Position numbers and translations under genes: made by a program
Shown here: piece after piece, positions 17,614 to 27,156 of the stretch
Numbering within the stretch: the stretch's first letter is position 1
Layout: every line of letters starts with the position of its first letter
The notes under the pieces: generated by a model
Database searches by the model: none
Told to the model about the DNA's origin: nothing
What the model saw: the letters and a program-made list of their open reading frames with translations, nothing else
NCBI RefSeq assembly: GCF_006440675.2
Contig: NZ_CP083951.1
Span: 3,629,501-3,693,500, forward strand
DNA: 64,000 nucleotides
DNA from: Mesorhizobium sp. B2-8-5
GTDB taxonomy: Bacteria; Pseudomonadota; Alphaproteobacteria; Rhizobiales; Rhizobiaceae
Direction of reading: 5' to 3'

Positions 17614-18858
17614 ATGAACATCTTGCGGCTCAAAGCTCTGGCGGGGGCAGGCTGCTTTTCGATCGCGTTGATCGGCGCGGTGATGCATCCCGCGCATGCC
17701 GGCGGCCTGGAGCGCGGCGGCTACGACATCGACCTGCTTTTCGATCCTTCGCAGGTCGCGACGGAAGCTGAAGCGACCTATGTGATGCCGGATCGCAAGT
17801 ACAAGAATGCGACTGGTCCGGGGGGCTTCAACTTTTTCAGTTCCACGGCAGATGGGGCCGAGCCCTATTGGGTACCGCGCATTGGGGTCAAAGCCCAAGT
17901 TGTTCAAGGCGTCGACTGTATGGTCGACTATTCACAGCCTTGGGGCGCCCACACCGCCCCTGGCGCGTCGTGGAATGGCGCTTTTTCGAACGTCGAAACG
18001 GATATTAAGAGCAATAACTACGCCGGTACATGCTCCTACAAGTTTGATGCCGGTAAGGGCCAGCTACGTTTTATCGGCGGCGTGTTTTATCAGGACATTT
18101 CAGGCTTCAAGGAAAGCTTGGTGGGTTTCAATCCATTTGGGCCGTCACCGATTGGTCGCGTCGACCTGGAGGCCAGCGGCTGGGGCTGGCGAGCCGGTGT
18201 TGCCTACGAAATCCCTGAGATCGCGCTTCGGGCCAGCTTGGTCTACAATTCGCAGGTCAAGCTCGACAACATCTCTGGAACGCTGACTTTGCCGGACGGC
18301 TTGGGAGGGACCACAGCCACGCCAATCTATGGCTCGACGCAGTACATGCCTGACTCGGTCGAGTTGAAATTGCAGTCGGGTATCGCTCCCGGCTGGCTGG
18401 CCTTTGGTTCGATCAAGTGGGTTAACTGGAGCACTCTGCAAAGTGTTCCGATCTGTTCCGAACAGACCAAAGGTTTGGCTGCGTGTACAACCGTTTCTCC
18501 TCTTCCGGTTCGGCTTACCTCTCTTGACCTGATGTATCGCGACGGCTGGACTGTTTCCGGCGGCATAGGTCACAAGTTCAATGATGAATGGAGCGCCGCT
18601 GGTCAGCTTACCTGGGATCGCGGCACGTCGCACGGCTATGGCGTCCAAACCGATACCTGGACGCTCGGCGGCGGTGTTGCCTACACGCCTCGGCCAAACA
18701 TCGAGCTACGCTTGGCTGGTGCTATCGGCGTCATGACCAGCGGCCATTCTGGCACGCTTACCGACGAGAATGGCTATACCGCGGGCGAAGACGCTACCTA
18801 TGACGTCGGCAATGATCTGATCACGGCGATTTCAGGCGGAATCAAGATCAAGTTCTAA
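17614..18858 (+). CDS. OmpP1/FadL family outer-membrane transporter
   Basis: A 414-aa outer-membrane beta-barrel of the FadL/TodX type, which lets long-chain fatty acids or other hydrophobic compounds through the outer membrane. The start is preceded by GGGGAGGG and opens a standard signal peptide ending at HPAHA. The mature part has alternating aromatic strands, a WSTLQSVPIC segment and a C-terminal strand ending in aromatic-hydrophobic IKIKF, as required for barrel insertion. The upstream 150 codons of open frame carry no start context. A strong terminator follows. Confidence 0.88.
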   Translation: MNILRLKALAGAGCFSIALIGAVMHPAHAGGLERGGYDIDLLFDPSQVATEAEATYVMPDRKYKNATGPGGFNFFSSTADGAEPYWVPRIGVKAQVVQGVDCMVDYSQPWGAHTAPGASWNGAFSNVETDIKSNNYAGTCSYKFDAGKGQLRFIGGVFYQDISGFKESLVGFNPFGPSPIGRVDLEASGWGWRAGVAYEIPEIALRASLVYNSQVKLDNISGTLTLPDGLGGTTATPIYGSTQYMPDSVELKLQSGIAPGWLAFGSIKWVNWSTLQSVPICSEQTKGLAACTTVSPLPVRLTSLDLMYRDGWTVSGGIGHKFNDEWSAAGQLTWDRGTSHGYGVQTDTWTLGGGVAYTPRPNIELRLAGAIGVMTSGHSGTLTDENGYTAGEDATYDVGNDLITAISGGIKIKF

Positions 18859-18875
18859 GTTTCTGAAAATTCATC

Positions 18876-18905
18876 AAAAAGGCCGGGCAGTGCTCGGCCT
18901 TTTTT
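18876..18905 (+). terminator. Intrinsic terminator after the FadL-like gene
   Basis: AAAAAGGCCGGGC, an AGT loop and GCTCGGCC are followed by TTTTTT, 20 bases after the stop codon. Confidence 0.9.
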
Positions 18906-19148
18906 GTTGGGTCAATGATGCTTCGGCTTCGCCCCTTCAACCCGCTGTTGCAGATTCGTCGCGAACCGGCGCCCGATGCGATTGTGACGTTTCGGCAACA
19001 CTTTCTGAACAACCCCTGCTGTAGAAGTCTGACAGAGGGAACTGCCCATTTCCCGCCATAAACCCGGAGCACCCGAGATATGTCCCGGGATGCGTGCCAG
19101 GTTGGCGCGGCGAGGGGACCGGCCGCGGGGTGTGCGGCAAGGACGATG

Positions 19149-20873
19149 ATGGACGCCAAGGCAATCTCCAAGGCCAAGCTGCCCAGCCGCCACGTGACCG
19201 TTGGTCCGGCGCGCGCGCCGCATCGTTCGTACCTCTATGCCATGGGCCTGTCGGCGGCCGAGATCGCGCAGCCTTTGGTCGGCGTCGCCAGCTGCTGGAA
19301 CGAAGCGGCGCCCTGCAACATCTCGCTGATGCGCCAGGCGCAAGTGGTCAAGAAGGGCGTTGCGGCCGCCAACGGCACGCCGCGCGAGTTCTGCACCATC
19401 ACCGTCACCGACGGCATCGCCATGGGCCACCAGGGCATGAAGTCGTCGCTGGTGTCGCGTGAGGTGATCGCCGATTCGGTCGAGCTCACCATGCGCGGCC
19501 ATTGCTACGATGCCCTTGTCGGGCTCGCCGGCTGTGACAAGTCGCTGCCCGGCATGATGATGGCGATGGTGCGCCTCAACGTGCCCTCGATCTTCATCTA
19601 TGGCGGCTCGATCCTGCCCGGCAGCTATCGCGGCCGGCAGATCACCGTGCAGGACGTGTTCGAGGCGGTCGGCCAGCATTCGGTCGGCACGATCAGCGAT
19701 GCCGAATTGCTCGAGATCGAGCAGGCGGCCTGTCCTTCCGCCGGTTCCTGCGGCGCCCAGTTCACCGCCAACACCATGGCGACCGTTGCTGAAGCGATTG
19801 GCCTCGCGCTGCCCTATTCCTGCGGCGCGCCGGCGCCCTACGAAATGCGCGACCGCTTCAATTTCGCTTCGGGCGAAAAGGTGATGGAGCTGATCGCCAA
19901 GAACATCCGGCCGCGCGACATCGTCACGCGCAAGGCGCTGGAGAACGCGGCGACCGTGGTGTCGGCCACCGGCGGCTCGACCAATGCGGCGCTGCATCTG
20001 CCGGCGATCGCGCATGAGGCCGGCATCAAGTTCGACCTGTTCGACGTAGCGGCGATCTTCGAGAAGACGCCCTACATCGCCGACCTCAAGCCGGGCGGCA
20101 AATATGTCGCCAAGGACATGTTCGAGGCCGGCGGCATTCCGCTCCTAATGAAGACGCTGCTCGACCATGGCTATCTGCATGGCGACTGCATGACGGTCAC
20201 TGGCCGCACTTTGGCCGAAAATATGGAGCACGTTTCCTGGAATGAGAGCCAGGATGTTGTGCGTCCCGCCAATCGGCCAATCACCAAGACAGGCGGCGTT
20301 GTGGGCTTGAAGGGCAACCTTGCCCCCGAAGGTGCGATCGTGAAGGTCGCGGGCATGTCGGAACTGAAATTCTCCGGTCCGGCGCGTTGCTTCGATTCGG
20401 AAGAGGAGTGCTTCGAAGCGGTCACGCAGCGCAACTACCGCGAAGGCGAGGTTCTCGTCATCCGCTATGAGGGGCCGCGCGGCGGTCCGGGCATGCGCGA
20501 GATGCTGTCGACGACGGCCGCGCTCTACGGCCAGGGCATGGGCGGCAAGGTAGCGCTGATCACCGACGGGCGCTTCTCCGGCGCCACGCGCGGCTTCTGC
20601 ATCGGCCATGTCGGGCCGGAGGCGGCGGTCGGCGGGCCGATCGGGCTGATCAAGGATGGCGATTTGATCTCGATCGACGCCGTGAAAGGCACGATCGAAG
20701 TGGCCCTGTCGGACGCCGAACTGGCGGCCCGGGCAAAGAGTTGGAAGGCGCGCAAGACCGACTATCAGTCCGGTGCGATCTGGAAATATGCGCAGGCCGT
20801 AGGGCCGGCCCGCGACGGCGCGGTGACCCATCCGGGCGCCGCAGAAGAAACGCACTGCTATGCGGACATCTGA
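19149..20873 (+). CDS. ilvD: Dihydroxy-acid dehydratase
   Basis: A 574-aa IlvD/Edd family enzyme that dehydrates 2,3-dihydroxy acids to 2-keto acids in valine and isoleucine synthesis. Iron-sulphur and active-site segments are present: [11 protein letters not shown] near the start, [11 protein letters not shown] in the middle and [16 protein letters not shown] after it. The start [16 protein letters not shown] matches the family; an ATG lies one codon before, and the open frame extends 23 codons upstream. IlvD rather than 6-phosphogluconate dehydratase is chosen from length and sequence. The last 14 bases overlap the following exoR-like gene. Confidence 0.93.
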   Translation: MDAKAISKAKLPSRHVTVGPARAPHRSYLYAMGLSAAEIAQPLVGVASCWNEAAPCNISLMRQAQVVKKGVAAANGTPREFCTITVTDGIAMGHQGMKSSLVSREVIADSVELTMRGHCYDALVGLAGCDKSLPGMMMAMVRLNVPSIFIYGGSILPGSYRGRQITVQDVFEAVGQHSVGTISDAELLEIEQAACPSAGSCGAQFTANTMATVAEAIGLALPYSCGAPAPYEMRDRFNFASGEKVMELIAKNIRPRDIVTRKALENAATVVSATGGSTNAALHLPAIAHEAGIKFDLFDVAAIFEKTPYIADLKPGGKYVAKDMFEAGGIPLLMKTLLDHGYLHGDCMTVTGRTLAENMEHVSWNESQDVVRPANRPITKTGGVVGLKGNLAPEGAIVKVAGMSELKFSGPARCFDSEEECFEAVTQRNYREGEVLVIRYEGPRGGPGMREMLSTTAALYGQGMGGKVALITDGRFSGATRGFCIGHVGPEAAVGGPIGLIKDGDLISIDAVKGTIEVALSDAELAARAKSWKARKTDYQSGAIWKYAQAVGPARDGAVTHPGAAEETHCYADI

Positions 20874-21699
20874 GGTGTTGAGGTCGTCTGTCTTTTCGGC
20901 ACTGGTCGTGATCGCCGGTCTTGGCGCGACCTTGGGCGCCGTCGGGCAGGCCATGGCCTTCGACGACAAGGTGTTCGACGACAAGACCGGAGTGAAGCCG
21001 CAGTCGAGCCCCTGGGCGGTATTCCAGTTCGGCTTCTCCGCCTACAAGAGCGGCCATAAGGAACAGGCGGTCGAAGCCTATAAATACGCCGCCGAGAACG
21101 GCCAGATCGGCGCCACCTGGAAGCTTGCGCGCATGTATGCCGAAGGCGACGGCGTGACGCGCGACGACTACGCCGCCTTCAAGTTCTTCTCGGAAATCGT
21201 CGATCAGGATGTCGAGCCCGGCTCGCCGGAAGAGAGCTATGTGTCGGACGCGCTGGTGGCGCTGGGCGACTATCTGCGCAAGGGCATTCCCGGCACGCCG
21301 GTCGAGGAGAACGACGTCGCGGCGCAGGAATACTACATGCGCGCCGCCGCCAACTACCGCAATCCGAACGCCCAGTTCGAGATCGGCCAGATGTTCCTCA
21401 AGGGCGAGGGCGGCGTGAAGGCTAGCGTCAAGCAAGCCGGCCGCTGGCTGCAGCTCGCGGCCGAGAAGGGCCATGCCGGCGCGCAGGCGACGCTCGGCAA
21501 CCTCCTGTTCCAGAGCGGCAAGGTGGTGCGCGGCCTGGCGATGATGACGGCCGCACTCGAGCGGGCTCCGGCGGCCGACCAGCCCTGGATCCGCAACATG
21601 CAGGAAGAGGCGTTCGCCGCGGCCGGCGAGGCCGATCGCCGGACCGCGATCTCGCTCGCCGACGATATCCTGACCAAGGGCAACAACGGCGACCAGTAA
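20860..21699 (+). CDS. exoR: ExoR-like periplasmic regulator with Sel1 repeats
   Basis: A 279-aa exported protein with Sel1/TPR-type repeats, closely resembling Sinorhizobium ExoR, which restrains the ExoS sensor kinase of the ExoS-ChvI system controlling succinoglycan and flagella. The N-terminus is a signal peptide (about residues 8-33, ending AMA). The family-specific stretch [20 protein letters not shown] is present, followed by three or more repeats such as [32 protein letters not shown] and [11 protein letters not shown]. Its ATG lies inside ilvD, 14 bp before the end of that gene, so translation is probably coupled. exoS/chvI are not in the window. Confidence 0.85.
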   Translation: MRTSEVLRSSVFSALVVIAGLGATLGAVGQAMAFDDKVFDDKTGVKPQSSPWAVFQFGFSAYKSGHKEQAVEAYKYAAENGQIGATWKLARMYAEGDGVTRDDYAAFKFFSEIVDQDVEPGSPEESYVSDALVALGDYLRKGIPGTPVEENDVAAQEYYMRAAANYRNPNAQFEIGQMFLKGEGGVKASVKQAGRWLQLAAEKGHAGAQATLGNLLFQSGKVVRGLAMMTAALERAPAADQPWIRNMQEEAFAAAGEADRRTAISLADDILTKGNNGDQ

Positions 21700-22022
21700 G
21701 CGCAGGTTGGCGATAGCGTGCATGGCAGCTTGGCGCATGCATTGTCTTATGTAGCGCTGGTCGACCCCCACTCCGTCTCGGCTTCGCCGAGCCACCTCTC
21801 CCCCGATCGACGGGGTAGAGGAAAGGCGCCAAGCTTTTTTGCCGTCAACGCCCGTCCGGCAACGCTCCCTTCCTTTCCCTCCGGAGGGGGGAAAGGTGGC
21901 GCTGCGAAGCGGCGACGGATTGGGGGAACCACCTGGCAATCAAGCCTCGGCCTGATCAGTCGCGCCAGTCACAGAAGATGTGTGCATAGTGTAACCTGGA
22001 TGGTGGGGAGATCAACGAAGCC
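21700..22022. repeat. Intergenic palindromic repeat region
   Basis: No gene. The stretch contains CTCGGCTTCGCCGAG (about 21777-21791), CCTCTCCCCCGATCGACGGGG (about 21796-21815) and, further on, CCCTCCGGAGGGGGGAAAGG with AGCGGCGACGGATTGGGGGA. Sequences of this kind (short GC palindromes between genes) recur throughout Mesorhizobium genomes in my recollection. The two halves read roughly as inverted copies of each other. Confidence 0.6.
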
Positions 22023-22316
22023 TCAGTTCTCGGTCGGCTCCGTCGGCGTCTGGCCGGGCGTCGGGGTGGAAAGCGACGTCGGGTGCGGCTTTGGCGCTTC
22101 GCCCGGACATTCGTCCTTGATCCTGGTCCAGGACGTGTTGTTGAGAACCATGTCGCAACGGGCGAGGTAGCTCTCGCCGGCCAGCATCAGGCACGCCGTC
22201 TCGCCGACGTTGAAGGACTTGCCGTTGGCAAGACAGGTTGGCGCCGCCAGCAACGGCGTCGGCGCGGCAAGCGCCAAGGCAAGGCCGGCTGGCCAGAAAA
22301 GAAATCGGATCGCCAT
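22023..22316 (-). CDS. Small exported cysteine-containing protein, 97 aa
   Basis: Residues 1-24 form a signal peptide (LALALAAPTPLLA). The mature part has four Cys (in PTCLANG, TACLML, ARCDM and DECPG), consistent with two disulphides in the periplasm, and a Pro/Thr-rich disordered tail. No known family. It stands apart from xthA by 71 bp on the same strand and could be the end of that transcript. Confidence 0.65.
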   Translation of the reverse strand: MAIRFLFWPAGLALALAAPTPLLAAPTCLANGKSFNVGETACLMLAGESYLARCDMVLNNTSWTRIKDECPGEAPKPHPTSLSTPTPGQTPTEPTEN

Positions 22317-22387
22317 TCAACCCCCACAGCAAGCCGCATCAAAGACGGGATTTGTGGCGATACTGGGTCCGGGAGCCTGGCAACGTC

Positions 22388-23182
22388 TCAGGCGGGCTGA
22401 AGGCTGAGGTCGATAGCGACCGGCACGTGGTCGGACGGTTTTTCCCAGGCGCGGACATGTTTTTCCACCGAGGCCGACGCAAAACGATTGGCGGCTTCGG
22501 GTGACAGCAGCAGGTGGTCGATGCGGATGCCGTTGTTCTTCTGCCAGGCGCCGGCCTGATAGTCCCAGAAGGTGTAGACGCCGGCCGAGTCGGTCACGGT
22601 GCGCACCGCTTCGGTGAAACCGAGATTCTTCAGCCGGCGGAAGGCTTGCCTCGTCTGCGGCTGGAACAGCGCGTCACCCAGCCAGTTTTCGGGAAACCGG
22701 GCATCGGCGGGTTCGGGAATGACATTGTAGTCGCCGGCCAGCACCAGCGCCTCCTCGAGCCGCAGCCGTTCCTGCGCCCAACGCTCCAGCCGCGCCATCC
22801 ACGCCAGCTTGTAGGAAAACTTCCTCTCATCGTCGATCGGGTTGCCGTTCGGCAGATAGAGCGAAGCGACGCGCAAGGCGCCCTGGTCGGTGGAAAAAAC
22901 GCCTTCGATGAAGCGGGCATGATCATCCGCATCGTCGCCAGGCAGGCCGCGATTCACCTCGTCGAAGGGAAGCTTCGACAGGAGAGCGACGCCATTAAAA
23001 CTCTTCTGGCCGTTGGTCTCGACATTGTAGCCCAGCGCCTCGATCTCGGCGCGCGGGAACTGGTCGTCGACCGTCTTGATCTCCTGCAGGCACACGATGT
23101 CCGGCGCGCTTTCGGTCAGCCAGTGGGTGAGGTTGCCGATGCGGGCGCGAACGCCGTTGATGTTCCAGGTGACGATCTTCAT
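22388..23182 (-). CDS. xthA: Exodeoxyribonuclease III
   Basis: A 264-aa endonuclease/exonuclease/phosphatase fold enzyme that cleaves abasic sites and removes 3' blocking groups in base excision repair. Signatures include MKIVTWNINGVRAR at the N-terminus, CLQEIK (metal-binding Glu), LAGDYNVIP and a terminal SDHVPV. Length is normal for XthA. The gene lies 7 bp after the VOC gene on the same strand. Confidence 0.93.
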   Translation of the reverse strand: MKIVTWNINGVRARIGNLTHWLTESAPDIVCLQEIKTVDDQFPRAEIEALGYNVETNGQKSFNGVALLSKLPFDEVNRGLPGDDADDHARFIEGVFSTDQGALRVASLYLPNGNPIDDERKFSYKLAWMARLERWAQERLRLEEALVLAGDYNVIPEPADARFPENWLGDALFQPQTRQAFRRLKNLGFTEAVRTVTDSAGVYTFWDYQAGAWQKNNGIRIDHLLLSPEAANRFASASVEKHVRAWEKPSDHVPVAIDLSLQPA

Positions 23183-23189
23183 GAGGACC

Positions 23190-23582
23190 TCAATGCTCTT
23201 CGGACGGCAGGCGTTCGACGAGGCCGATCGTATTGCCTGCGGGGTCCTTTAGAAAGGCCATCCATTCGCTTTCCCCCGCCGGACCGAACTGCCCCTCGGT
23301 GTCGCGGTGGACGAGCGTCGGCGAAGCGGTGAAGGGAATGCCCGCGGCTTTCGCTTCCGCGTAGAAGGCTTCGAGGCCGGTGATGTCGAAATAGACGGTT
23401 CCGGCCGGAACGCCGTCGGTGAAGAGCAGGCGTACATCACCGGCCATAATGAAGGCAATACCGGGCGGGTCGTAGCGGGCGTGCAGGTTCAGACTGAGCA
23501 CGTCGCGCCAGAAAGCAAGCGTCGCATCGAGGTCGCGGCCAGCCGAGAGCGCGACCTGACGGACCGCGCCGATGGCAGGCAT
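23190..23582 (-). CDS. VOC family (glyoxalase/bleomycin-resistance fold) protein
   Basis: A 130-aa protein with the paired beta-alpha-beta-beta-beta modules of the vicinal oxygen chelate superfamily: QVALSAGRDLDATLAFWRD at the N-terminus and FLKDPAGNTIGLVERL at the C-terminus. Substrate cannot be predicted. It lies between the Fe-S carrier gene (4 bp) and xthA (7 bp), so the three probably form one transcript. Confidence 0.85.
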   Translation of the reverse strand: MPAIGAVRQVALSAGRDLDATLAFWRDVLSLNLHARYDPPGIAFIMAGDVRLLFTDGVPAGTVYFDITGLEAFYAEAKAAGIPFTASPTLVHRDTEGQFGPAGESEWMAFLKDPAGNTIGLVERLPSEEH

Positions 23583-23586
23583 TGGG

Positions 23587-23934
23587 CTATATGGAGAAGC
23601 TGGTGCCGCAGCCGCAGGAGGCGACAGCGTTGGGGTTCCTGATCTGGAAGGACTGGCCCATCAGGTCATCGACGAAGTCGATCACCGAGCCGCCCATATA
23701 AACCAGCGACAGGTCGTCGATCAGGATCGTCGCGCCATCCTTCTCGATGGCGACATCGTCATCGTTGCGGCTGCCGACGAGATCGAATTTGTAGGAAAAG
23801 CCAGAGCAACCGCCGCCTTCGACGGAGACGCGCAACGCCGTCTTGCCCGGTTCGCCGGCAACGATCCTGGCGATCCGCTTGGCCGCGGCATCGGTCATTT
23901 CGACCTTCATGGCAGTCTTGGCATCCGCGCCCAT
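23587..23934 (-). CDS. erpA: HesB/IscA-type iron-sulphur cluster carrier
   Basis: A 115-aa A-type carrier that receives Fe-S clusters and inserts them in target proteins. The three conserved cysteines are visible: one in GGGCSGF and two in the C-terminal CGCGTSFSI. The start MGADAKTAM is set because the remaining upstream frame has no start signal; MKVEMTD eight codons later is an alternative. ErpA versus SufA/IscA cannot be separated by sequence inspection alone, hence moderate confidence in the symbol. Confidence 0.88.
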   Translation of the reverse strand: MGADAKTAMKVEMTDAAAKRIARIVAGEPGKTALRVSVEGGGCSGFSYKFDLVGSRNDDDVAIEKDGATILIDDLSLVYMGGSVIDFVDDLMGQSFQIRNPNAVASCGCGTSFSI

Positions 23935-24004
23935 CGGCGTCACCTTGCTTTCGGTTTCACATGATAGGTATGAAGCGGGCGTGGCCAAGTCAACTGGTGG
24001 ATCA

Positions 24005-25234
24005 ATGGACGAGCGGCAGGGCAAGGATGCTCTCGGCGACATCGGGTTCGGCTATCGGCCGCGCGCGGTCTATGCGAGCGATCCGGCGCGCTCGCGCGGA
24101 CGCCTGTTCGAGGAGGCCGAGAGTCCGACCCGCACGCCGTTCCAGCGCGACCGCGACCGCATCATCCATTCCACCGCATTCCGCCGACTGAAGCACAAGA
24201 CGCAGGTGTTCGTGGCGCATGAGGGCGATCACTTCCGCACGCGGCTGACGCATTCGATCGAGGTGGCGCAGATCGCACGAGCACTGGCGCGGGCGCTACG
24301 CGGCGACGAGGATCTCGCCGAAGCAGTCGCCCTTGTACATGATTTCGGCCACACGCCCTTCGGCCATACGGGAGAGGACGCGCTCAACGAGAAGATGGCC
24401 GCCTGGGGCGGCTTCGACCACAACGCCCAGTCGCTGCGCGTGGTCACGCGGCTCGAGCGGCGCTATGCCGAGTTCGACGGTCTGAACCTCACCTGGGAAA
24501 CGCTGGAAGGGCTGGTCAAGCATAACGGCCCGTTGACCGATGCGAGCGGGAAGGGGCTCAAGGATCCGGTGCCGCAGGCGATCCGCGACTATTCCGAACT
24601 GCACGACCTCGAGCTCGACCGCTTCGCCGGCATCGAGGCGCAGTGCGCCGCGATCGCCGACGACATCGCCTACAACACCCATGACATCGACGATGGCCTG
24701 CGCGCCGGCCTGCTGACGCTGGACATGCTGCAAGGCGTCGGCCTGCCGGGCTCGATCCTGAACGGCGTGCGCGCCAAATATCCTCAGCTCGACGATGTCC
24801 GCACCGGCCACGAACTGTTGCGCCGGCAGATCACGCTGATGGTCGAGGATGTCATTACATCGACCGCTGCCAACGTCGAGCGTCTCAAACCGGACAGCGC
24901 CGATGCGGTGCGCGCGGCGGGCGAGACCCTGGTGACCTTTTCGCCAGGGATGGCCGCGGCCGAAAAGGAATTGAAGGCTTTCCTCTACAAGCATCTCTAC
25001 CGGCACCCGGAAGTGATGCGGGTGCGAGCCGAGGCCGAGCGCATCGTGCGCGAGCTGTTCGACATCTATTTCGCCGATCCGCGCGCCATGCCCGACGGCT
25101 GGCGCGAAGGGCTCGACAGGGCCGAGGATCGCATCAAGGCGCGCAGCGTCGCCGACTTCCTGGCCGGCATGACCGACACCTATGCGCTCAAGGAACATCG
25201 GCGCCTGTTTGACCATACGCCCGATTTGGGCTAG
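24005..25234 (+). CDS. dgt: Deoxyguanosinetriphosphate triphosphohydrolase-like protein
   Basis: A 409-aa HD-domain hydrolase that cleaves dNTPs to deoxynucleoside and triphosphate. Metal-binding residues are clear: H in [10 protein letters not shown], the HD pair in [15 protein letters not shown], and a later D in [16 protein letters not shown]. Length fits the short, non-enterobacterial form. It opens the core run dgt-argS-SPOR-nagZ-scpA-scpB. Its start is divergent from the Fe-S carrier with 70 bp between them, which must hold both promoters. Confidence 0.92.
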   Translation: MDERQGKDALGDIGFGYRPRAVYASDPARSRGRLFEEAESPTRTPFQRDRDRIIHSTAFRRLKHKTQVFVAHEGDHFRTRLTHSIEVAQIARALARALRGDEDLAEAVALVHDFGHTPFGHTGEDALNEKMAAWGGFDHNAQSLRVVTRLERRYAEFDGLNLTWETLEGLVKHNGPLTDASGKGLKDPVPQAIRDYSELHDLELDRFAGIEAQCAAIADDIAYNTHDIDDGLRAGLLTLDMLQGVGLPGSILNGVRAKYPQLDDVRTGHELLRRQITLMVEDVITSTAANVERLKPDSADAVRAAGETLVTFSPGMAAAEKELKAFLYKHLYRHPEVMRVRAEAERIVRELFDIYFADPRAMPDGWREGLDRAEDRIKARSVADFLAGMTDTYALKEHRRLFDHTPDLG

Positions 25235-25295
25235 GGCGAGCCTCGATTTTGCCGGCCAGGCTGCCGGTCGTCTCTTAAAGCCCAGAGCATATCCA

Positions 25296-27053
25296 ATGAA
25301 TATCTTCGCCGATTTCAACGCGCGGATCGTAAAGGCCGTCGAAGCCCTTGATCTCAAGGACAAGGAGGGGGCCGCGCTCGACCTGTCGCGTGTCGCGGTC
25401 GAGCCGCCGCGCGATGCAAGCCATGGCGATCTCGCCACCAATGCGGCGATGGTGCTGGCCAAGCCCACCGGACAGAACCCGCGCGCGCTTGCCGAAAGAC
25501 TGACCGAAGCGCTCCGCGCCGATGCAGACGTCGCCTCGGCCGAGATCGCCGGGCCGGGCTTCGTCAATCTCAGACTCAAGGACGCGTTCTGGCACGCGCA
25601 TCTGACGACGTTGCTCGGCGAGGGGCGCAACTATGGCCGCTCGACCATCGGCGGCGGCCGCAAGGCCAATGTCGAATATGTTTCGGCCAACCCGACCGGC
25701 CCGATGCATGTCGGCCATTGCCGGGGTGCCGTGGTCGGCGACACCTTGGCCAATCTGATGGCCTTCGCCGGCTACGACGTGACCAAGGAATATGTCATCA
25801 ACGACGCCGGTTCGCAGATCGACGTGCTCGGCCGCTCGGCGTTCCTGCGCTATCGCGAGGCGCTCGGCGACGACATCGGCGAGATCCCGTCCGGTCTCTA
25901 TCCGGGCGACTATCTGGTCCCCGTCGGCCAGGCGCTGGCCAAGGAATTCGGCCGCGGCCTGCTGCAGATGCCGGAAGAGGAAGCGCTGGCGATCGTCAAG
26001 GACCGCACCGTCGACGCGATGATGGCGATGATCCGTGAGGATCTGGCGCTGCTCAACGTGCATCACGACGTGTTCTTCTCCGAGCGCACGCTGCATGCCG
26101 ACAACGCCAAGAGAATCCGGGCGGCGATCGCCGACCTGACGCTGAAAGGGCACATCTACAAGGGCAAGCTGCCGCCGCCCAAGGGCGAGAAGCCGGACGA
26201 CTGGGAAGACCGCGAGCAGACGCTATTCCGCTCGACGGCGGTCGGCGACGACATGGACCGGGCGCTGGTCAAGTCCGATGGCTCGTTCACCTATTTCGCC
26301 GCCGACGTCGCCTATCTGAAGGACAAGGTCGAGCGCGGCTTCGTCGACCTGATCTATGTGCTCGGCGCCGACCATGGCGGCTATGTGAAGCGGTTGGAGG
26401 CGCTGGCGCGGGCGGTTGCCGGCGACACGGTCAAGCTCACCGTGCTGCTTTGCCAGCTCGTGAAACTGTTCCGCGACGGCGAGCCTGTCCGGATGTCGAA
26501 GCGGTCCGGCGATTTCGTCACCCTGCGCGACGTGGTGGAAGAGGTCGGCCGCGACCCGATCCGCTTCATGATGCTTTATCGCAAGAACGATGCGCCGCTC
26601 GATTTCGACTTCGCCAAGGTCACGGAGCAGTCGAAGGACAATCCGGTGTTCTATGTGCAGTACGCGTCGGCGCGCTGCCATTCCGTTTTCAGGCAGGCGA
26701 GCGAGCAGCTCGGCGAGGCGAATTTCGACCGCAACCGGCTGGCGGCTTCCGTGGCTGCGCTGACCGACGAGGGCGAAATCGCGCTGATCCGGAAGCTGGC
26801 TGAATATCCAAGGTTGATCGAATCCGCGGCGCTTTCGCTGGAGCCTCACCGGCTCGCATTCTACCTCTACGATCTGGCTTCCGGCTTCCATGCACAGTGG
26901 AATCGCGGCCACGACAACCAGGACTTACGTTTTGTTAAGGTTAACGACCGAGAATCAACCTATGCCAGACTAGGGCTGGTGCAGGCTGTTTCGGATGTTT
27001 TGACCTCCGGCCTGACGCTGATCGGGGCAGACGCGCCCACTGAAATGCGTTAG
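25296..27053 (+). CDS. argS: Arginine-tRNA ligase
   Basis: A 585-aa class Ia synthetase. The N-terminal additional domain (about 1-110) is followed by [18 protein letters not shown] (HIGH motif) and a KMSK-like [13 protein letters not shown], then the helical anticodon domain ending [11 protein letters not shown]. The start [17 protein letters not shown] is the family N-terminus; the frame is open upstream across the end of dgt. Intact. Confidence 0.97.
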   Translation: MNIFADFNARIVKAVEALDLKDKEGAALDLSRVAVEPPRDASHGDLATNAAMVLAKPTGQNPRALAERLTEALRADADVASAEIAGPGFVNLRLKDAFWHAHLTTLLGEGRNYGRSTIGGGRKANVEYVSANPTGPMHVGHCRGAVVGDTLANLMAFAGYDVTKEYVINDAGSQIDVLGRSAFLRYREALGDDIGEIPSGLYPGDYLVPVGQALAKEFGRGLLQMPEEEALAIVKDRTVDAMMAMIREDLALLNVHHDVFFSERTLHADNAKRIRAAIADLTLKGHIYKGKLPPPKGEKPDDWEDREQTLFRSTAVGDDMDRALVKSDGSFTYFAADVAYLKDKVERGFVDLIYVLGADHGGYVKRLEALARAVAGDTVKLTVLLCQLVKLFRDGEPVRMSKRSGDFVTLRDVVEEVGRDPIRFMMLYRKNDAPLDFDFAKVTEQSKDNPVFYVQYASARCHSVFRQASEQLGEANFDRNRLAASVAALTDEGEIALIRKLAEYPRLIESAALSLEPHRLAFYLYDLASGFHAQWNRGHDNQDLRFVKVNDRESTYARLGLVQAVSDVLTSGLTLIGADAPTEMR

Positions 27054-27156
27054 GTTTAACTAAAAAACCTGTCACCTTTTGCCCACATTGCGCTGGTAAG
27101 GGCCAACCCTGCGCGACGTCCATGGCGTCCGACTGTGTGCGAGTTCGGGAACAATA

